49,500 nucleotides of DNA from contig JASJAW010000038.1 of the NCBI GenBank assembly GCA_030066795.1, forward strand, positions 1 to 49,500, in the 5' to 3' direction. The DNA is from Dinoroseobacter sp. Its GTDB lineage: Bacteria; Pseudomonadota; Alphaproteobacteria; Rhodobacterales; Rhodobacteraceae. The notes under the pieces are model-generated. The model was given only the letters and a program-made list of their open reading frames with translations, did no database searches and had not been told where the DNA came from. Both the position numbers and the translations under genes were made by a program. Shown here one piece after another: positions 1-8,707 of the stretch. Every line of letters begins with the position of its first letter. The stretch's first letter is position 1.

Positions 1-831
1 GCTCATATCTGAGACAATGCTTCCTGAGTTCTGGATCGTGACAAACTCTTGATCGTCCAGCAGGCCAAGGTTTTCGTAGTTTCGCGGGAATTCACGCTCA
101 ATAAGGATCGCTGTTTCCCCAGAAATACCTCCTTCATTCCGAAGAATGGTTGACACGTTGTTTTGGCTAGCGAGCCCCAAGCTCCGGCAGCCTGGTGAAT
201 TGAGACAGTCTGGTGAAGCTAATCCCTCTATTACTCCGACATCGCTATTGATGACCGCTATTGGTCCCCCATCTGCATCGTCCCCAGTGTTGCTGACAAG
301 AAGTGCGCTTCCATCGAACGAACTGATCCTAGCAGAGTTCGTAACTGTGGGACGCCCAATCACTTGGCGTATTCGGAGGGCGGTCTCGGTTGGAGTGGTG
401 GAGATGACATCGACATCTACTATAAGATCGAAGTCGAGAAACGGAATGTCTTCCTGCGCTGACAGGGTATGTGGAGCACTGAAACAGAAAAAGAGGATAA
501 TAAGAAGGCGCTCCTGGAAAAAGCGGGAGGATCCTGTTTTATCAAGACGGTATGCAGCAAACCATTCTTTATAGTTCGAGGCAATCGCCAGGCGGCGCCG
601 GCACAACTGACAATTTTTTATTGGCGACCGAAGTCCCGGATAAATTTTTCTAGTTTGAAAGAGTGAATACACTGCCCACGATGGTCTTTTGGTTTGGGCG
701 CCAAGAACCCTTTCTAAACTATCCAGAGCCGGTTGTAAGATGTCTTTCTGCGAATATAGTTCTCCAGCAACGTACTCCGTTTTCAAACGAAGAACCTCTT
801 GAGTAAATTCTGTTGGTTTTCGGTTGGCCAT
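1..831 (-). CDS. Partial gene, unknown protein with a hydrophobic segment (cut by left edge)
   Basis: An open frame on the minus strand runs without a stop from ATG 831 to base 1, giving the first 277 residues of a longer protein. About 107 polar residues, including a CxxC pair (NCQLC), come first. A hydrophobic stretch follows (about residues 109-125, RLLIILFFCFSAPHTLSA, then QED) that resembles a signal peptide or membrane anchor. The remainder is an acidic, Ser/Thr/Asn/Gly-rich part typical of secreted surface proteins. An in-frame ATG at 900 would add 23 residues; neither ATG has a good ribosome binding site. A purine-rich AGGAG at about 510 lies just before the hydrophobic segment but has no standard start codon after it, so the true start could also be lost to a mutation. 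No family is recognised. Coding character is judged from the long open frame and the plausible export signal only. Confidence 0.5.
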   Translation of the reverse strand, partial: MANRKPTEFTQEVLRLKTEYVAGELYSQKDILQPALDSLERVLGAQTKRPSWAVYSLFQTRKIYPGLRSPIKNCQLCRRRLAIASNYKEWFAAYRLDKTGSSRFFQERLLIILFFCFSAPHTLSAQEDIPFLDFDLIVDVDVISTTPTETALRIRQVIGRPTVTNSARISSFDGSALLVSNTGDDADGGPIAVINSDVGVIEGLASPDCLNSPGCRSLGLASQNNVSTILRNEGGISGETAILIEREFPRNYENLGLLDDQEFVTIQNSGSIVSDMS

Positions 832-900
832 TTCGAGCAACTCAAGGTGCCTGTACGTATTGCGTGATTTTGTACTGTTGGGCGAAAGGCGTATGCGCAT

Positions 901-1538
901 GCTGCCAGTCAAGAAAGTCTCTTGTACATGAGAGTCTTTTCTGTACTAAAAGGGATCCGGCAAATCATTCCATTAAGTACCTATTATTTCTATATTATTT
1001 TTCTTTCGACCGGAAGCTGGGTCCAAAAAATAGCACTTGAGAAAAAGGTTTTGATCGCTTTTATTCTTTGAGTACCCACTTTACTGGTACCAACAAAAAC
1101 TCGGTGGAGGAGTTCTGCAGCCACCACTCCATCAAAGATTACCGAGTCTCCAACACCTACCTTCAGGAGGTTATTTGCCTATTGCCTCACGCCTTGACGC
1201 TTTAATCTCCTGAAGTTTCTTTTCTGCAGAATCTTTACAAAATTCATTACTTGGTAGATTTTCAATTTCTTTAAATATGCCACCACTGATTTATCTTGTT
1301 CTAATTCTTATCAGAGTTTAGTAGTTAAGTAGTATGGTATCTACCTTACATAATCTTCGGACCATTGAATTCTTCGCGGAAAGTTGTTAATAGAAAGCCA
1401 AGTAAGAAATGTATAAAGGAGATAAAATTCTCTCTCCAAATTACCCCAATAAATAAATCTTCGGTTACCCACTAACTGCAGAATTCTATGAACTTTGTCT
1501 ATTTGCGCGGAGGAAGCAGTCTTGATTCCCTATTTTTC
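901..1538. other. AT-rich intergenic stretch with possible decayed coding fragments
   Basis: No gene with a usable start is seen. On the minus strand two short open stretches have protein-like composition: 1171-1290 (ends KASRREAIGK, stop) and, in another frame, 990-1178 (contains VGVGDSVIFDGVVAAELL, stop). Neither has an ATG, GTG or TTG start in a sensible place. They may be remnants of a frameshifted gene or chance. The rest is AT-rich with nothing recognisable. Confidence 0.2.
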
Positions 1539-2210
1539 TCAGCTACGAGACCAGTGGGAGGATTTCGAACTGTCTTCGGTTTTCTTCAGTTCTTCGACAA
1601 AGTCAGAGGAGCGAGTACTATCTAGACTTCTTCCAGTGATGGCATTGTAGTATAAAGAAACCCAGACTTGGGAGTATTTTGGTACACCAAGAGCGGATTT
1701 GAGATACTTCCTAGCATTAGTTGATGATATGAACTCTGCTCGCATTGTCGCTTCGGAAGCATTATAGCCATGTAGAGAGAAGAAAAGTAGAAGTTTACTC
1801 TTTCTCTTTATGTGTACTGACGAAACCTTTTGAGTAATTTCTGAGTTATTTGACAAGACTTGTGGGAAAGTATCCAAGAAGATACTTTCCTCATCGGATC
1901 GTTGTAGGTTTCTTTTCCAATAGGAGAAAATTCCGTAGGATAAATCATGCCTTTCGTCACCAAGGGATCGTAGATCACCTAGGTATAACCCGGCCCAAAG
2001 ATCAGCCATTTCATGATATAGATCTGTCTTGTCTAGGAAGTGATAATAAAAGTTACTTCGGCTACTGTTCATTGCACTACATATCCTTGTGATTTGAAGA
2101 GCGGCCTTTCCTCGGCGCACTAGCAACTTCGAAGCACAAAGAGCCCACTCGCGCCTGTAGTTGCGCGGGGCTTTAGCACCGTTTTCCGAATCCTCAGAGA
2201 TGTGGGACAC
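1539..2210 (-). CDS. TetR/AcrR-like transcriptional regulator (paralogue 1)
   Basis: 223 residues, the usual TetR length. The N-terminal helix-turn-helix is visible at about residues 38-59, with the family signature of a short recognition helix ending in FYYHF followed by KTDLY. The C-terminal ligand or dimer domain has no recognisable specificity. It closely resembles the regulator at 3956-4651 in the DNA-binding region (both have LQITRxC..., xSRxxFYYxF and a K-D/K-x-D-L/F stretch), so the two are probably paralogues. It is transcribed away from the 2.2-3.1 kb spacer, which carries a 15-nt direct repeat upstream of this gene that could be an operator. The first part of the protein is rich in charged residues and precedes the DNA-binding domain. 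The target and ligand are unknown; an activator role cannot be excluded. Confidence 0.75.
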   Translation of the reverse strand: MSHISEDSENGAKAPRNYRREWALCASKLLVRRGKAALQITRICSAMNSSRSNFYYHFLDKTDLYHEMADLWAGLYLGDLRSLGDERHDLSYGIFSYWKRNLQRSDEESIFLDTFPQVLSNNSEITQKVSSVHIKRKSKLLLFFSLHGYNASEATMRAEFISSTNARKYLKSALGVPKYSQVWVSLYYNAITGRSLDSTRSSDFVEELKKTEDSSKSSHWSRS

Positions 2211-3093
2211 AGTCTTCCTACCTTTGGAGTTGAACTTGCCGCCTCGGATGAGCAGGAACCAGTTTGTTGTACAGAAAACCTCAAACTGTCGGTTTACTTG
2301 AACCAGCGGCTAAGACACCTTCGCTTTATATTTCCTTTGGAAATTTCCATTGGATATATTAATCTGAAGCCTGCCTTCGTCCACCTTCTCTGGCGAAAAA
2401 GTTTTAAATATTTGTTTTTAATATGTTTTTACTTGAACCAGCCGATCCCACTGGATCGTAATTGGTTGGCGAACTACTCTGTGTGGCTGCGATCGAGGTC
2501 CGGCTGCATGCATAAAGAAGAGCTGTTTAAGTAAAAGCCAGCGGCCATCTATTCAGAAGAAGACGGCTCCGAACTGCTCGGAAGCGATCAGGCCGATCAT
2601 ACCTCCCCCAGACACGATTTAGTTCAGTCACCACCTGGGAGCTCTAGGGTAACTTGCGAAATTGTTCGGTTAGCGTCCGACTATGCAGGAACTAACGAGC
2701 AGGTGCGTCACCGAGTTATGTAGTTGCCCACAGCGGGCACATGCCTTGTCATTTAAGCTCGTCTAGAAGAATGCCGGTCGTTACAGGGTTGCACAAAGTG
2801 CTTTCAACGCTGCGTTGGATCGAGACAGCGCCACGTTAGTATTGCTCGGACCTTGTTTGAGGGTCGTTCTAGGCAATTTGAAAGTATTTTTTTTGATCTG
2901 TGATCGGCTGATACATCCGAAGAAATATAACCACGCACTTCTTCACAAGGTGTACTAAAATACCTCCTCAGACACGGTATGTTAGCATTATCACGTGGCC
3001 TTCAATTGTAATGCCACTGTCCCAAATATTCCGTCACTTTGTGCCAGTTCAGCGTCTACCGGACTTAGAAGGTAAGAATTCTGAGGTGCAAAC
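2211..3093. other. Long intergenic region with a 15-nt direct repeat
   Basis: About 880 bases without a convincing gene; reading frames here have no family resemblance or good ribosome binding sites. A 15-nt word, TTTACTTGAACCAGC, occurs twice at 2293-2307 and 2428-2442, 135 bases apart, upstream of the divergently oriented TetR-like gene ending at 2210. A poly-T tract lies at about 2887-2895. The rest shows nothing identifiable. Confidence 0.4.
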
Positions 3094-3327
3094 ATGAATA
3101 CACAAGGACAACGTCTCCGCCCGGATGAAATGTCTTGGGACATGTCACAAGATTGCTCGATTGAGACAGACTGCCAGACTCTGAGTAGAATTGAGGAAAG
3201 GCAATATGACTTTACTACACACAGTGATCGAGCAATCAGTGGTTGGTGGATACTACCATTTCTTACTGCAGGAATAGTATGCTGGTACCTCCTAATAAAG
3301 GAGCTATTAGATTTTTTTTGGAAATGA
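3094..3327 (+). CDS. Small one-pass membrane protein, unknown
   Basis: 77 residues, with GAGGTGC positioned a few bases before the ATG. The first 47 residues are polar and acidic with two Cys. One hydrophobic helix follows at about residues 49-70 (SGWWILPFLTAGIVCWYLLI), then a short charged and aromatic tail. By the positive-inside rule the orientation is ambiguous. It lies 27 bases before the pseudo-receiver gene on the same strand, so the two are probably co-transcribed. No family is recognised; a role as membrane anchor or sensor partner of the next gene is only a guess. Confidence 0.5.
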   Translation: MNTQGQRLRPDEMSWDMSQDCSIETDCQTLSRIEERQYDFTTHSDRAISGWWILPFLTAGIVCWYLLIKELLDFFWK

Positions 3328-3354
3328 TTAAGAAATGCACATACCTGGATAGAA

Positions 3355-3801
3355 ATGATGGAAGACTTCCACAAAATTAGCGAAACATCCAAAACGTTTG
3401 TAGCAAACGTGAGTGACCGTAATTTACTACGGGCGCTTTATGACTTTGGGCGCGTGAAGCACTTCTTTGATCTTGATGAATCGCTCACATACTCCGCTGG
3501 GAATTCGGAAGAAGTAAGTATGATAGCAGTGGAGTTTTCGAATAACACCTGCATCGACAGACTCATACGAAAGTTGGTTCGCTTCAGAGTCTCTGTTCCG
3601 AGCGTGCCGGTGCTCCTTGCGTCTAGCGTTCTGCGTCGAGATGATTACTCGTCGACCAGGTGGCCTATTTGTGACTGCTCGATCAAACTCCCGGCTTCGA
3701 CCAGTGACATATCTCTCGCTCTAGCTATCACTCTCGCAAACCATCAGGCGCGTCTTGATGCAAGGGAGGAACGTATAGCCGATCACAAGGCTGCGTCTTG
3801 A
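3355..3801 (+). CDS. Possible degenerate receiver (response-regulator-like) protein
   Basis: 148 residues; ATG 3355 and ATG 3358 are both possible starts. No database family is certain, but the order of elements resembles a CheY-type receiver. There is a VSDRNLLRAL stretch near residue 19 (beta1/alpha1-like) and a beta3-like strand VSMIAVEF at 54-61, where Glu60 stands where the phospho-accepting Asp would be. A beta4-like strand PVLLASS follows at 85-91, then a KLP motif at 111-113 in the place of the conserved Lys-Pro after beta5. If correct, this is a pseudo-receiver that cannot be phosphorylated normally, with Glu as a possible phospho-mimic. It follows a small membrane protein gene and sits about 1.1 kb before a real two-component operon. 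The receiver assignment is inference from pattern only. Confidence 0.5.
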   Translation: MMEDFHKISETSKTFVANVSDRNLLRALYDFGRVKHFFDLDESLTYSAGNSEEVSMIAVEFSNNTCIDRLIRKLVRFRVSVPSVPVLLASSVLRRDDYSSTRWPICDCSIKLPASTSDISLALAITLANHQARLDAREERIADHKAAS

Positions 3802-3876
3802 CCCTTTGTCAGCCGAAGTCGCCGGGCGAGTAACCTGTATCCCCGAAATCCTACCACTGTGGGAGACAGGTGGCCG

Positions 3877-3892
3877 TTAACAATACGTTAAC
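3877..3892 (+). promoter_or_regulatory. Perfect CtrA-type binding site
   Basis: TTAACAATACGTTAAC matches the alphaproteobacterial CtrA full site TTAA-N7-TTAAC exactly. The same stretch is a 10-nt direct repeat (CGTTAACAAT twice, one base apart). It lies 64 bases before the ATG of the TetR-like gene at 3956, in the promoter position. Confidence 0.5.
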
Positions 3893-3955
3893 AATCCAGA
3901 AAAACGCTCGAAATCTGACTTCGTTAGCAACTCGTGCAAACGTACGAGGTTGACA

Positions 3956-4651
3956 ATGAATGCCATGCCGAAAAAGCCAATAAGCTTCTCCTCCGACCAC
4001 GACGGGAGATTGGGATCCCCAATGAGGAGGCGCTTTGTAGAAGGAGGAGCCAGACTGCTTCAGTCCCGGGGGCCGGATGCGTTGCAGATTACGAGGGTAT
4101 GCACTGCCGTCGGCTTAAGCAGAAACCTGTTTTACTACTACTTTGAAAACAAGAAGGATTTTCTTGAATCAATAGCAGAGTACTGGCTCCAGGGACGCAA
4201 AGACCTTCACGAACCCGCGCAGAATGTACTCTGCAGCTTTGACGACACAATTCTTGACCTCATCGCAAACTCATTGGCAGTGAGCCCAGAGTTCATTGCG
4301 TTCGATCGACAGTTCCGCGCCTTGGGCGACAAGATTTCCTGGGTGAAAGAGCTATGCGATAGCTACGACTCACAGATCATTCAAAGTTTAGCAACTCGGT
4401 TTTACGCCGAGGGATACGATGATCTTGAGGGAAAGATCCGCGCGATTACGGTTCTCTCACCGCCTCTTACTAAGGTGTCCTATGGCATGCTTTCAAAGCA
4501 AGCCACTATATCGAGCCTTGTTGAGAGTTTCTTTCATGTTTGTACAGGAAGGCAGATAAGTGCAGAGAAACTCGAGGCAACCACTGCAAAACTGAGACGC
4601 TCCGCTACGGAGATCCTTTTGACCTCCGATCAGCACTCTGTGCGATACTGA
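3956..4651 (+). CDS. TetR/AcrR-like transcriptional regulator (paralogue 2)
   Basis: 231 residues from ATG 3956, chosen because GAGG lies six bases upstream; a longer TTG start at 3950 is possible. The DNA-binding helix-turn-helix is at about residues 42-64 (DALQITRVC...SRNLFYYYF), followed by the typical NKKDFL connector. The C-terminal part is helical with no identifiable ligand pocket. Its DNA-binding region matches that of the regulator at 1539-2210, pointing to duplication. A perfect CtrA-type site is 64 bases upstream, suggesting cell-cycle or motility-linked control as known for CtrA in roseobacters; this link is inference. The 285 bases downstream, up to the two-component operon, hold no further gene. 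Confidence 0.78.
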   Translation: MNAMPKKPISFSSDHDGRLGSPMRRRFVEGGARLLQSRGPDALQITRVCTAVGLSRNLFYYYFENKKDFLESIAEYWLQGRKDLHEPAQNVLCSFDDTILDLIANSLAVSPEFIAFDRQFRALGDKISWVKELCDSYDSQIIQSLATRFYAEGYDDLEGKIRAITVLSPPLTKVSYGMLSKQATISSLVESFFHVCTGRQISAEKLEATTAKLRRSATEILLTSDQHSVRY

Positions 4652-4936
4652 AATCTACATTTTTTTATGAAGCTTGGGAAGCGAGGCCCCTGCTGCAGGC
4701 ACTGATAGTCCGACAATACCCTTACTTCTTGAGGCAGCGACGCTGAGCCATCGGGTGGGTCAGCGCACGCAATATTCAGTACGTCCTCAACGATGAGCTA
4801 CACACAATCGCGAAAGTTGTACTGTGACCTTCTGTACCTTTCTTCGTACCTTCTAAATGCTACAGTTCCGTTGGGGCTAGTCGGAAGAATATTTTTTCCG
4901 GTGCTTTGATACGTGGGTGGGGCTGAGGAGGTTGTC

Positions 4937-5719
4937 ATGCCACGAAAGCCTGGTCTCCGCGGAGAACGTCCTGCGTTGCTTCACCCTTTGGCTCTGGAAA
5001 AGCCCGCAGAAAGCGACAGCTCTGCCAACCAACAGCGAATCCTGATCATCGAAGACGATGTAGCAACAAGTAAGCTGTTAGGCGGCTATCTGGAGTTGGA
5101 CGGTTTCTCTATCGAGTGCGCCTACGAAGCAGCCACCGCAAAAGCACTGATCTCAAAGTTGAGCTTCGATGCAATCGTGCTGGACCTAGGGCTACCTGAC
5201 GTAGATGATCTGTCCTTCGCGCAACATGTACGAAGCGTGAGCGATGCCCCGATCATCATCGTAAGCAAGCAAAAAGAAGAAGAAGTAAAAATCTCGAGCT
5301 TAGAACTTGGCATCGATGACTATCTGAGCAAACCCTTCTCACCAAGAGAGCTATCCGCCAGGATAAAGAACATAGCCAGACGCCGCTTTCGCAACGAACA
5401 TTCAAATGGCGAAACTGCGGAACTGCACATCGGAAACTGGACATTCGATAAGTCGCGACGATCAGTTGCCTCCTCTACTGGTCATAACCTTTCTTTAACT
5501 CGCGGCGAGTTCGAGCTCGTTTTCGCACTGATCGAGGCGGAGGGGCGTGTGTTATCAAGAGCACAATTACTAGATGCCATCGACAGTGATGCACTGGAAA
5601 AAACAGACCGAACCGTTGATGTTTTGGTGAGCAGAGTAAGATCAAAGCTTCGCGAAACAAACGAATTGGATGATCTAATTCTTACTGTCATCGGCATAGG
5701 TTACCGAGCGAACCTTTGA
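4937..5719 (+). CDS. OmpR/TorR-family response regulator
   Basis: 260 residues from ATG 4937, which has a strong GAGGAGG six bases before it; the longer frame from 4913 lacks this. A basic, Pro-rich tail of about 32 residues precedes the receiver domain. Acidic residues are at 40-41 (IIEDD), the phospho-accepting Asp at 83 (VLDLGLPD), Ser110 after beta4 and Lys132-Pro133 after beta5. A winged-helix DNA-binding domain covers about 165-260 (LTRGEFELV, RTVDVLVSRVRSKL, VIGIGYR). This is a cytoplasmic transcription factor phosphorylated by a sensor kinase. Its stop overlaps the start of the heme-sensor gene (TGATG) and the hybrid kinase follows, so the phosphate source is almost surely that kinase. 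No target promoter is evident. Confidence 0.93.
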   Translation: MPRKPGLRGERPALLHPLALEKPAESDSSANQQRILIIEDDVATSKLLGGYLELDGFSIECAYEAATAKALISKLSFDAIVLDLGLPDVDDLSFAQHVRSVSDAPIIIVSKQKEEEVKISSLELGIDDYLSKPFSPRELSARIKNIARRRFRNEHSNGETAELHIGNWTFDKSRRSVASSTGHNLSLTRGEFELVFALIEAEGRVLSRAQLLDAIDSDALEKTDRTVDVLVSRVRSKLRETNELDDLILTVIGIGYRANL

Positions 5720-6495
5720 TGCGCTTGATTCTAGCATCCTGCTTCGCTCTGTTACTCACCTTTTCTCCCGACTATGCAATTAGCGACACGAAATTTGAGG
5801 AGATTCAGGCATCGGCACCCAGTCCTCTAGAGATTTCAACCGCAATTGTGTTAGCTGATTTTTTGCAATCCTCGCAGTCTGTCGTTTCAGAACTTCAAGA
5901 GGCAATTAATTCTCCGTATTCTCCTAAACCTACAATAACGGGGAATCGTGTTGCTGAGAATGCTTTAATTAGAACTGGATATCAAAAAAAGATACTGGAA
6001 CAAGAACGATATCAAATACTTAAATCACTATACCAAGCGGTCATATCTGTTATCGATTTTAATAAACCTACAATCGAAAAGAAAGATATCGGATTTAAAG
6101 GCTTTGTTCCTGCTACCTTTGGGCGATTGGTCGCAGAAGAGTTTAGTAGAGCCGAAGGCCAAAGAGCGAAGATAAAAATCACTGCTCCTAAGCACCTGGT
6201 GCGAAATTTACGCGCGATGCCAGATAAGTATGAGGAACTGGCAATAGAGACGATCATTGCGAGCGAGCAGACGAACAAACCGTTTGTCGGGACCGTAATC
6301 TCGCAAGGGACGATATCCGTCAGGGTAATTGTACCCGTTCTGTATGATCAGGGATGCCTTATGTGCCATGGGCTTCCGAAAGGCGCTCCAGACATTACTG
6401 GGCACCCAAAAGAAGGTAGCGATCTCGGCGAACTGGGTGGCGCCATAAGCATTACACTGTTCAGGAACAAGCAACCGAGAATTATCAATGATTAA
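5719..6495 (+). CDS. Periplasmic c-type heme sensor protein (DUF3365/Tll0287-like)
   Basis: 258 residues from ATG 5719; a TTG at 5716 would add one residue. An N-terminal signal peptide (MRLILASCFALLLTFSPDYA) sends it to the periplasm. The middle and C-terminal parts match the Tll0287/DUF3365 heme-binding fold: FKGFVPATFGRLVAEEF, a KHLVRNLRAMPD-like segment, and the heme-attachment motif CLMCH (Cys213, Cys216, His217), followed by GHPKEGSDLGELGGAIS. In this family the heme acts in redox or gas sensing and the domain is usually fused to kinases or cyclases. Here it is a free-standing protein encoded between a response regulator and a hybrid kinase, overlapping both genes (1 and 8 bases). It is therefore likely to signal through the kinase's periplasmic domain, as TorT does with TorS. 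That partnership is inferred from operon layout. Confidence 0.87.
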   Translation: MRLILASCFALLLTFSPDYAISDTKFEEIQASAPSPLEISTAIVLADFLQSSQSVVSELQEAINSPYSPKPTITGNRVAENALIRTGYQKKILEQERYQILKSLYQAVISVIDFNKPTIEKKDIGFKGFVPATFGRLVAEEFSRAEGQRAKIKITAPKHLVRNLRAMPDKYEELAIETIIASEQTNKPFVGTVISQGTISVRVIVPVLYDQGCLMCHGLPKGAPDITGHPKEGSDLGELGGAISITLFRNKQPRIIND

Positions 6496-8707
6496 GCCAC
6501 CGAAGTATCGAATCTTTTCCCTGACACTTTTGAGTTCGTTCATAAGCGTACTAATGTTGACCGGACTTGGAGCCAGCGCTTTGATAGGCGCTGCAAATAG
6601 TAAACGCGCGTTCGAGACATACCAGTCAAGCTTAGAAGCTGAGATCTCTTTAAGTGAGCTATCCTATAGCTTTCAACAGTATAGGTACTGGAGTACCCAA
6701 CACGCATTGAGTCTTTTAATGCACGCCAAACATGAGGCCGTCCGGGAAAAGAATGAATTATTGAATTGGATTGAGAACTCCTCTTATTACTACCCTATTC
6801 TGGCAGAAAGTATCGAGAGTATTCTTCAGAAGTTTGATGAGGATATGAACCTTGCAGTAGAAGCTTATTTGGAAGACCAGCGAGTTCTTGGAAATACATA
6901 CACTGCTCAAGCTCTTCTTCATGCGGCAGAACTTAAGTCAAAGATCCACGATAGTAAAATGGACGAAGCAATGAAAGTTTTCATTGTGCGCGAAAAGGCT
7001 CTAGACACTCTTACAGATCTAGAAGAAAGAGTCTGGTGGTTTCTAATGTGCTCGATCGCTTTTGGAACTGTTTTTGCTATCTCATTTGCAAAAGCAATAT
7101 CAAACCCACTAAGGAAAACAGTCCATGCACTTGAGAGTATACGTTTAGGTGATCTGAACGCGAAGATGCCTGAGTCCAGAATATCCGAGGTGAGTTTGCT
7201 CGCAGGAGGTTTGAGCGATCTAAAAGTAGCTATTTCCGAACGCCAAAGATACTTTGATGCTATGAATATGGCTATAGATGAAGCATCAAAAGCAAATGAG
7301 CACAAAACCAAATTCATAAGCACAATGAGTCATGAAATTCGAACTCCGATAACGGTAATTCTTGGCACAGCCGAAAACTTACTGCTCAGAAGTACCTTGA
7401 CATCAGAAAACAAGGAAGACTTAGACTTAATTATTGACCACTGCTTACACCTCAAGAGCATTATCCATGATGCCATTGATATATCTGCGATTGAACAAGG
7501 GAAAGTTGAATTAGAGAAATCAGAAATACTACCAAATAGGCTTATTCTTGATATTAAACGACTTCTCGATCCACTTGCAAGGGAAAGAGGACTTGCGCTA
7601 CAAGTTCGCTGTATAAAGCATGAAGATTGGGTTCTACTAGGTGACAAAAGACGAATTTCGCAGGTACTTCTTAATCTTACTTCGAACGCTATAAAGTACA
7701 CTAAAAGTGGGGAAGTGGTTATTTCGGCAGCTGCAAAACGATACGATGAGAGTTCGGTTGAGTTGGTTTTTGAAGTTTCGGACACAGGTATTGGGTTGTC
7801 TTCATCCGATTTTCATGCGTACGCACAAGGCGATAAAACTACTAGCAAGGCTGGGCAGAATGACAGTTCCGGTCTCGGTATTTCGATTTCATACCAACTG
7901 GCAAAGGCCCTGGGCGGAGATCTTTCTGCGCGCAGTCGGCCTCAAGGAGGAACAGTTACAACGTTCTCTCTCAGCCTCGAAGAGAGCAGCCCAAGTGCTC
8001 GGAAGAGCAATCAAACGGAGCAGAAACCCAGCATCTGGGACACCCCTATAGACAGTCCGCTAAAGGTCGCAATCGTAGAGGACGAAGCATCCGTTGGAGT
8101 GTTTCTTTCTTCTTGGCTTAAAAAGATTGGCCTGAAGCCTGTTCATTGCAGTAGTAAAGACCAGCTTCTCGACGCCATGAAAGTTGAGTCGTTTGATATT
8201 TTCTTAGTCGACATAAATATTGGAAATCATTCGGGCCTGAACATAATCAGTGAACTTAGAGATAAGCTCGGAGATGCACAAAAGATAATTTTTATGAGCG
8301 CTGGTACAGTTAGAGAGCGTAGGCAGTTGGAAGATATTTCAGGATTAGATTTCTATTTTCTACAGAAACCTTTTACAAAAGAAGAATTATTCGAAGTAAT
8401 TCTCGGAAGCCCTAAAGGTATGAACTCTGTAATTGACGGTGAGGCATATAATGGTAGCAACGCGATGAAGAAGTTATTTCTAGAAGGTCTTTTTCAATCA
8501 ATCAATGATCTCATGAAAGCTCGGGAAGAGAACAATTTACAGGAAGTAGAATCAATTCTTCATAAGATTGACGGTTCGGCCTCCATGTTTGGAGAGAATG
8601 ATATCTCACTTGAGGCGGAAAAACTGAAAATTTTAGCTGAGAATGGCAAAAACGTCTCTGAACTCGATTTTCGGATTTTTCTTGGTTTAGTTCATAGTCT
8701 GCACTAA
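6488..8707 (+). CDS. TorS-like hybrid histidine kinase (HAMP-HisKA-HATPase-REC-Hpt)
   Basis: 739 residues. Layout: membrane helix 1 (about 9-33), helical periplasmic sensor region (34-182), membrane helix 2 (183-202), HAMP (203-255), and HisKA with phospho-His282 in STMSHEIRTPI. The ATPase domain has N-box Asn400, SDTGIG at 431-436 and SGLGIS at 461-466. The receiver domain has EDE at 531-533, phospho-Asp575 in LVDINIG and Lys627-Pro. The Hpt domain has phospho-His692 in LHKIDGSASMFG. This is the complete His-Asp-His relay of the TorS/ArcB type, ending on a separate response regulator (4937-5719). The periplasmic region is about 150 residues and helical, as in TorS. The gene overlaps the heme-sensor gene by 8 bases, supporting a complex. 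The signal is unknown; redox state or NO/O2 through the heme partner is the best guess. Confidence 0.93.
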   Translation: MIKPPKYRIFSLTLLSSFISVLMLTGLGASALIGAANSKRAFETYQSSLEAEISLSELSYSFQQYRYWSTQHALSLLMHAKHEAVREKNELLNWIENSSYYYPILAESIESILQKFDEDMNLAVEAYLEDQRVLGNTYTAQALLHAAELKSKIHDSKMDEAMKVFIVREKALDTLTDLEERVWWFLMCSIAFGTVFAISFAKAISNPLRKTVHALESIRLGDLNAKMPESRISEVSLLAGGLSDLKVAISERQRYFDAMNMAIDEASKANEHKTKFISTMSHEIRTPITVILGTAENLLLRSTLTSENKEDLDLIIDHCLHLKSIIHDAIDISAIEQGKVELEKSEILPNRLILDIKRLLDPLARERGLALQVRCIKHEDWVLLGDKRRISQVLLNLTSNAIKYTKSGEVVISAAAKRYDESSVELVFEVSDTGIGLSSSDFHAYAQGDKTTSKAGQNDSSGLGISISYQLAKALGGDLSARSRPQGGTVTTFSLSLEESSPSARKSNQTEQKPSIWDTPIDSPLKVAIVEDEASVGVFLSSWLKKIGLKPVHCSSKDQLLDAMKVESFDIFLVDINIGNHSGLNIISELRDKLGDAQKIIFMSAGTVRERRQLEDISGLDFYFLQKPFTKEELFEVILGSPKGMNSVIDGEAYNGSNAMKKLFLEGLFQSINDLMKAREENNLQEVESILHKIDGSASMFGENDISLEAEKLKILAENGKNVSELDFRIFLGLVHSLH

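Noticed and set aside
146..574. Plus-strand frame at the left edge
   Set aside because: The opposite strand has a much longer, export-signal-containing frame; the plus frame is its shadow.
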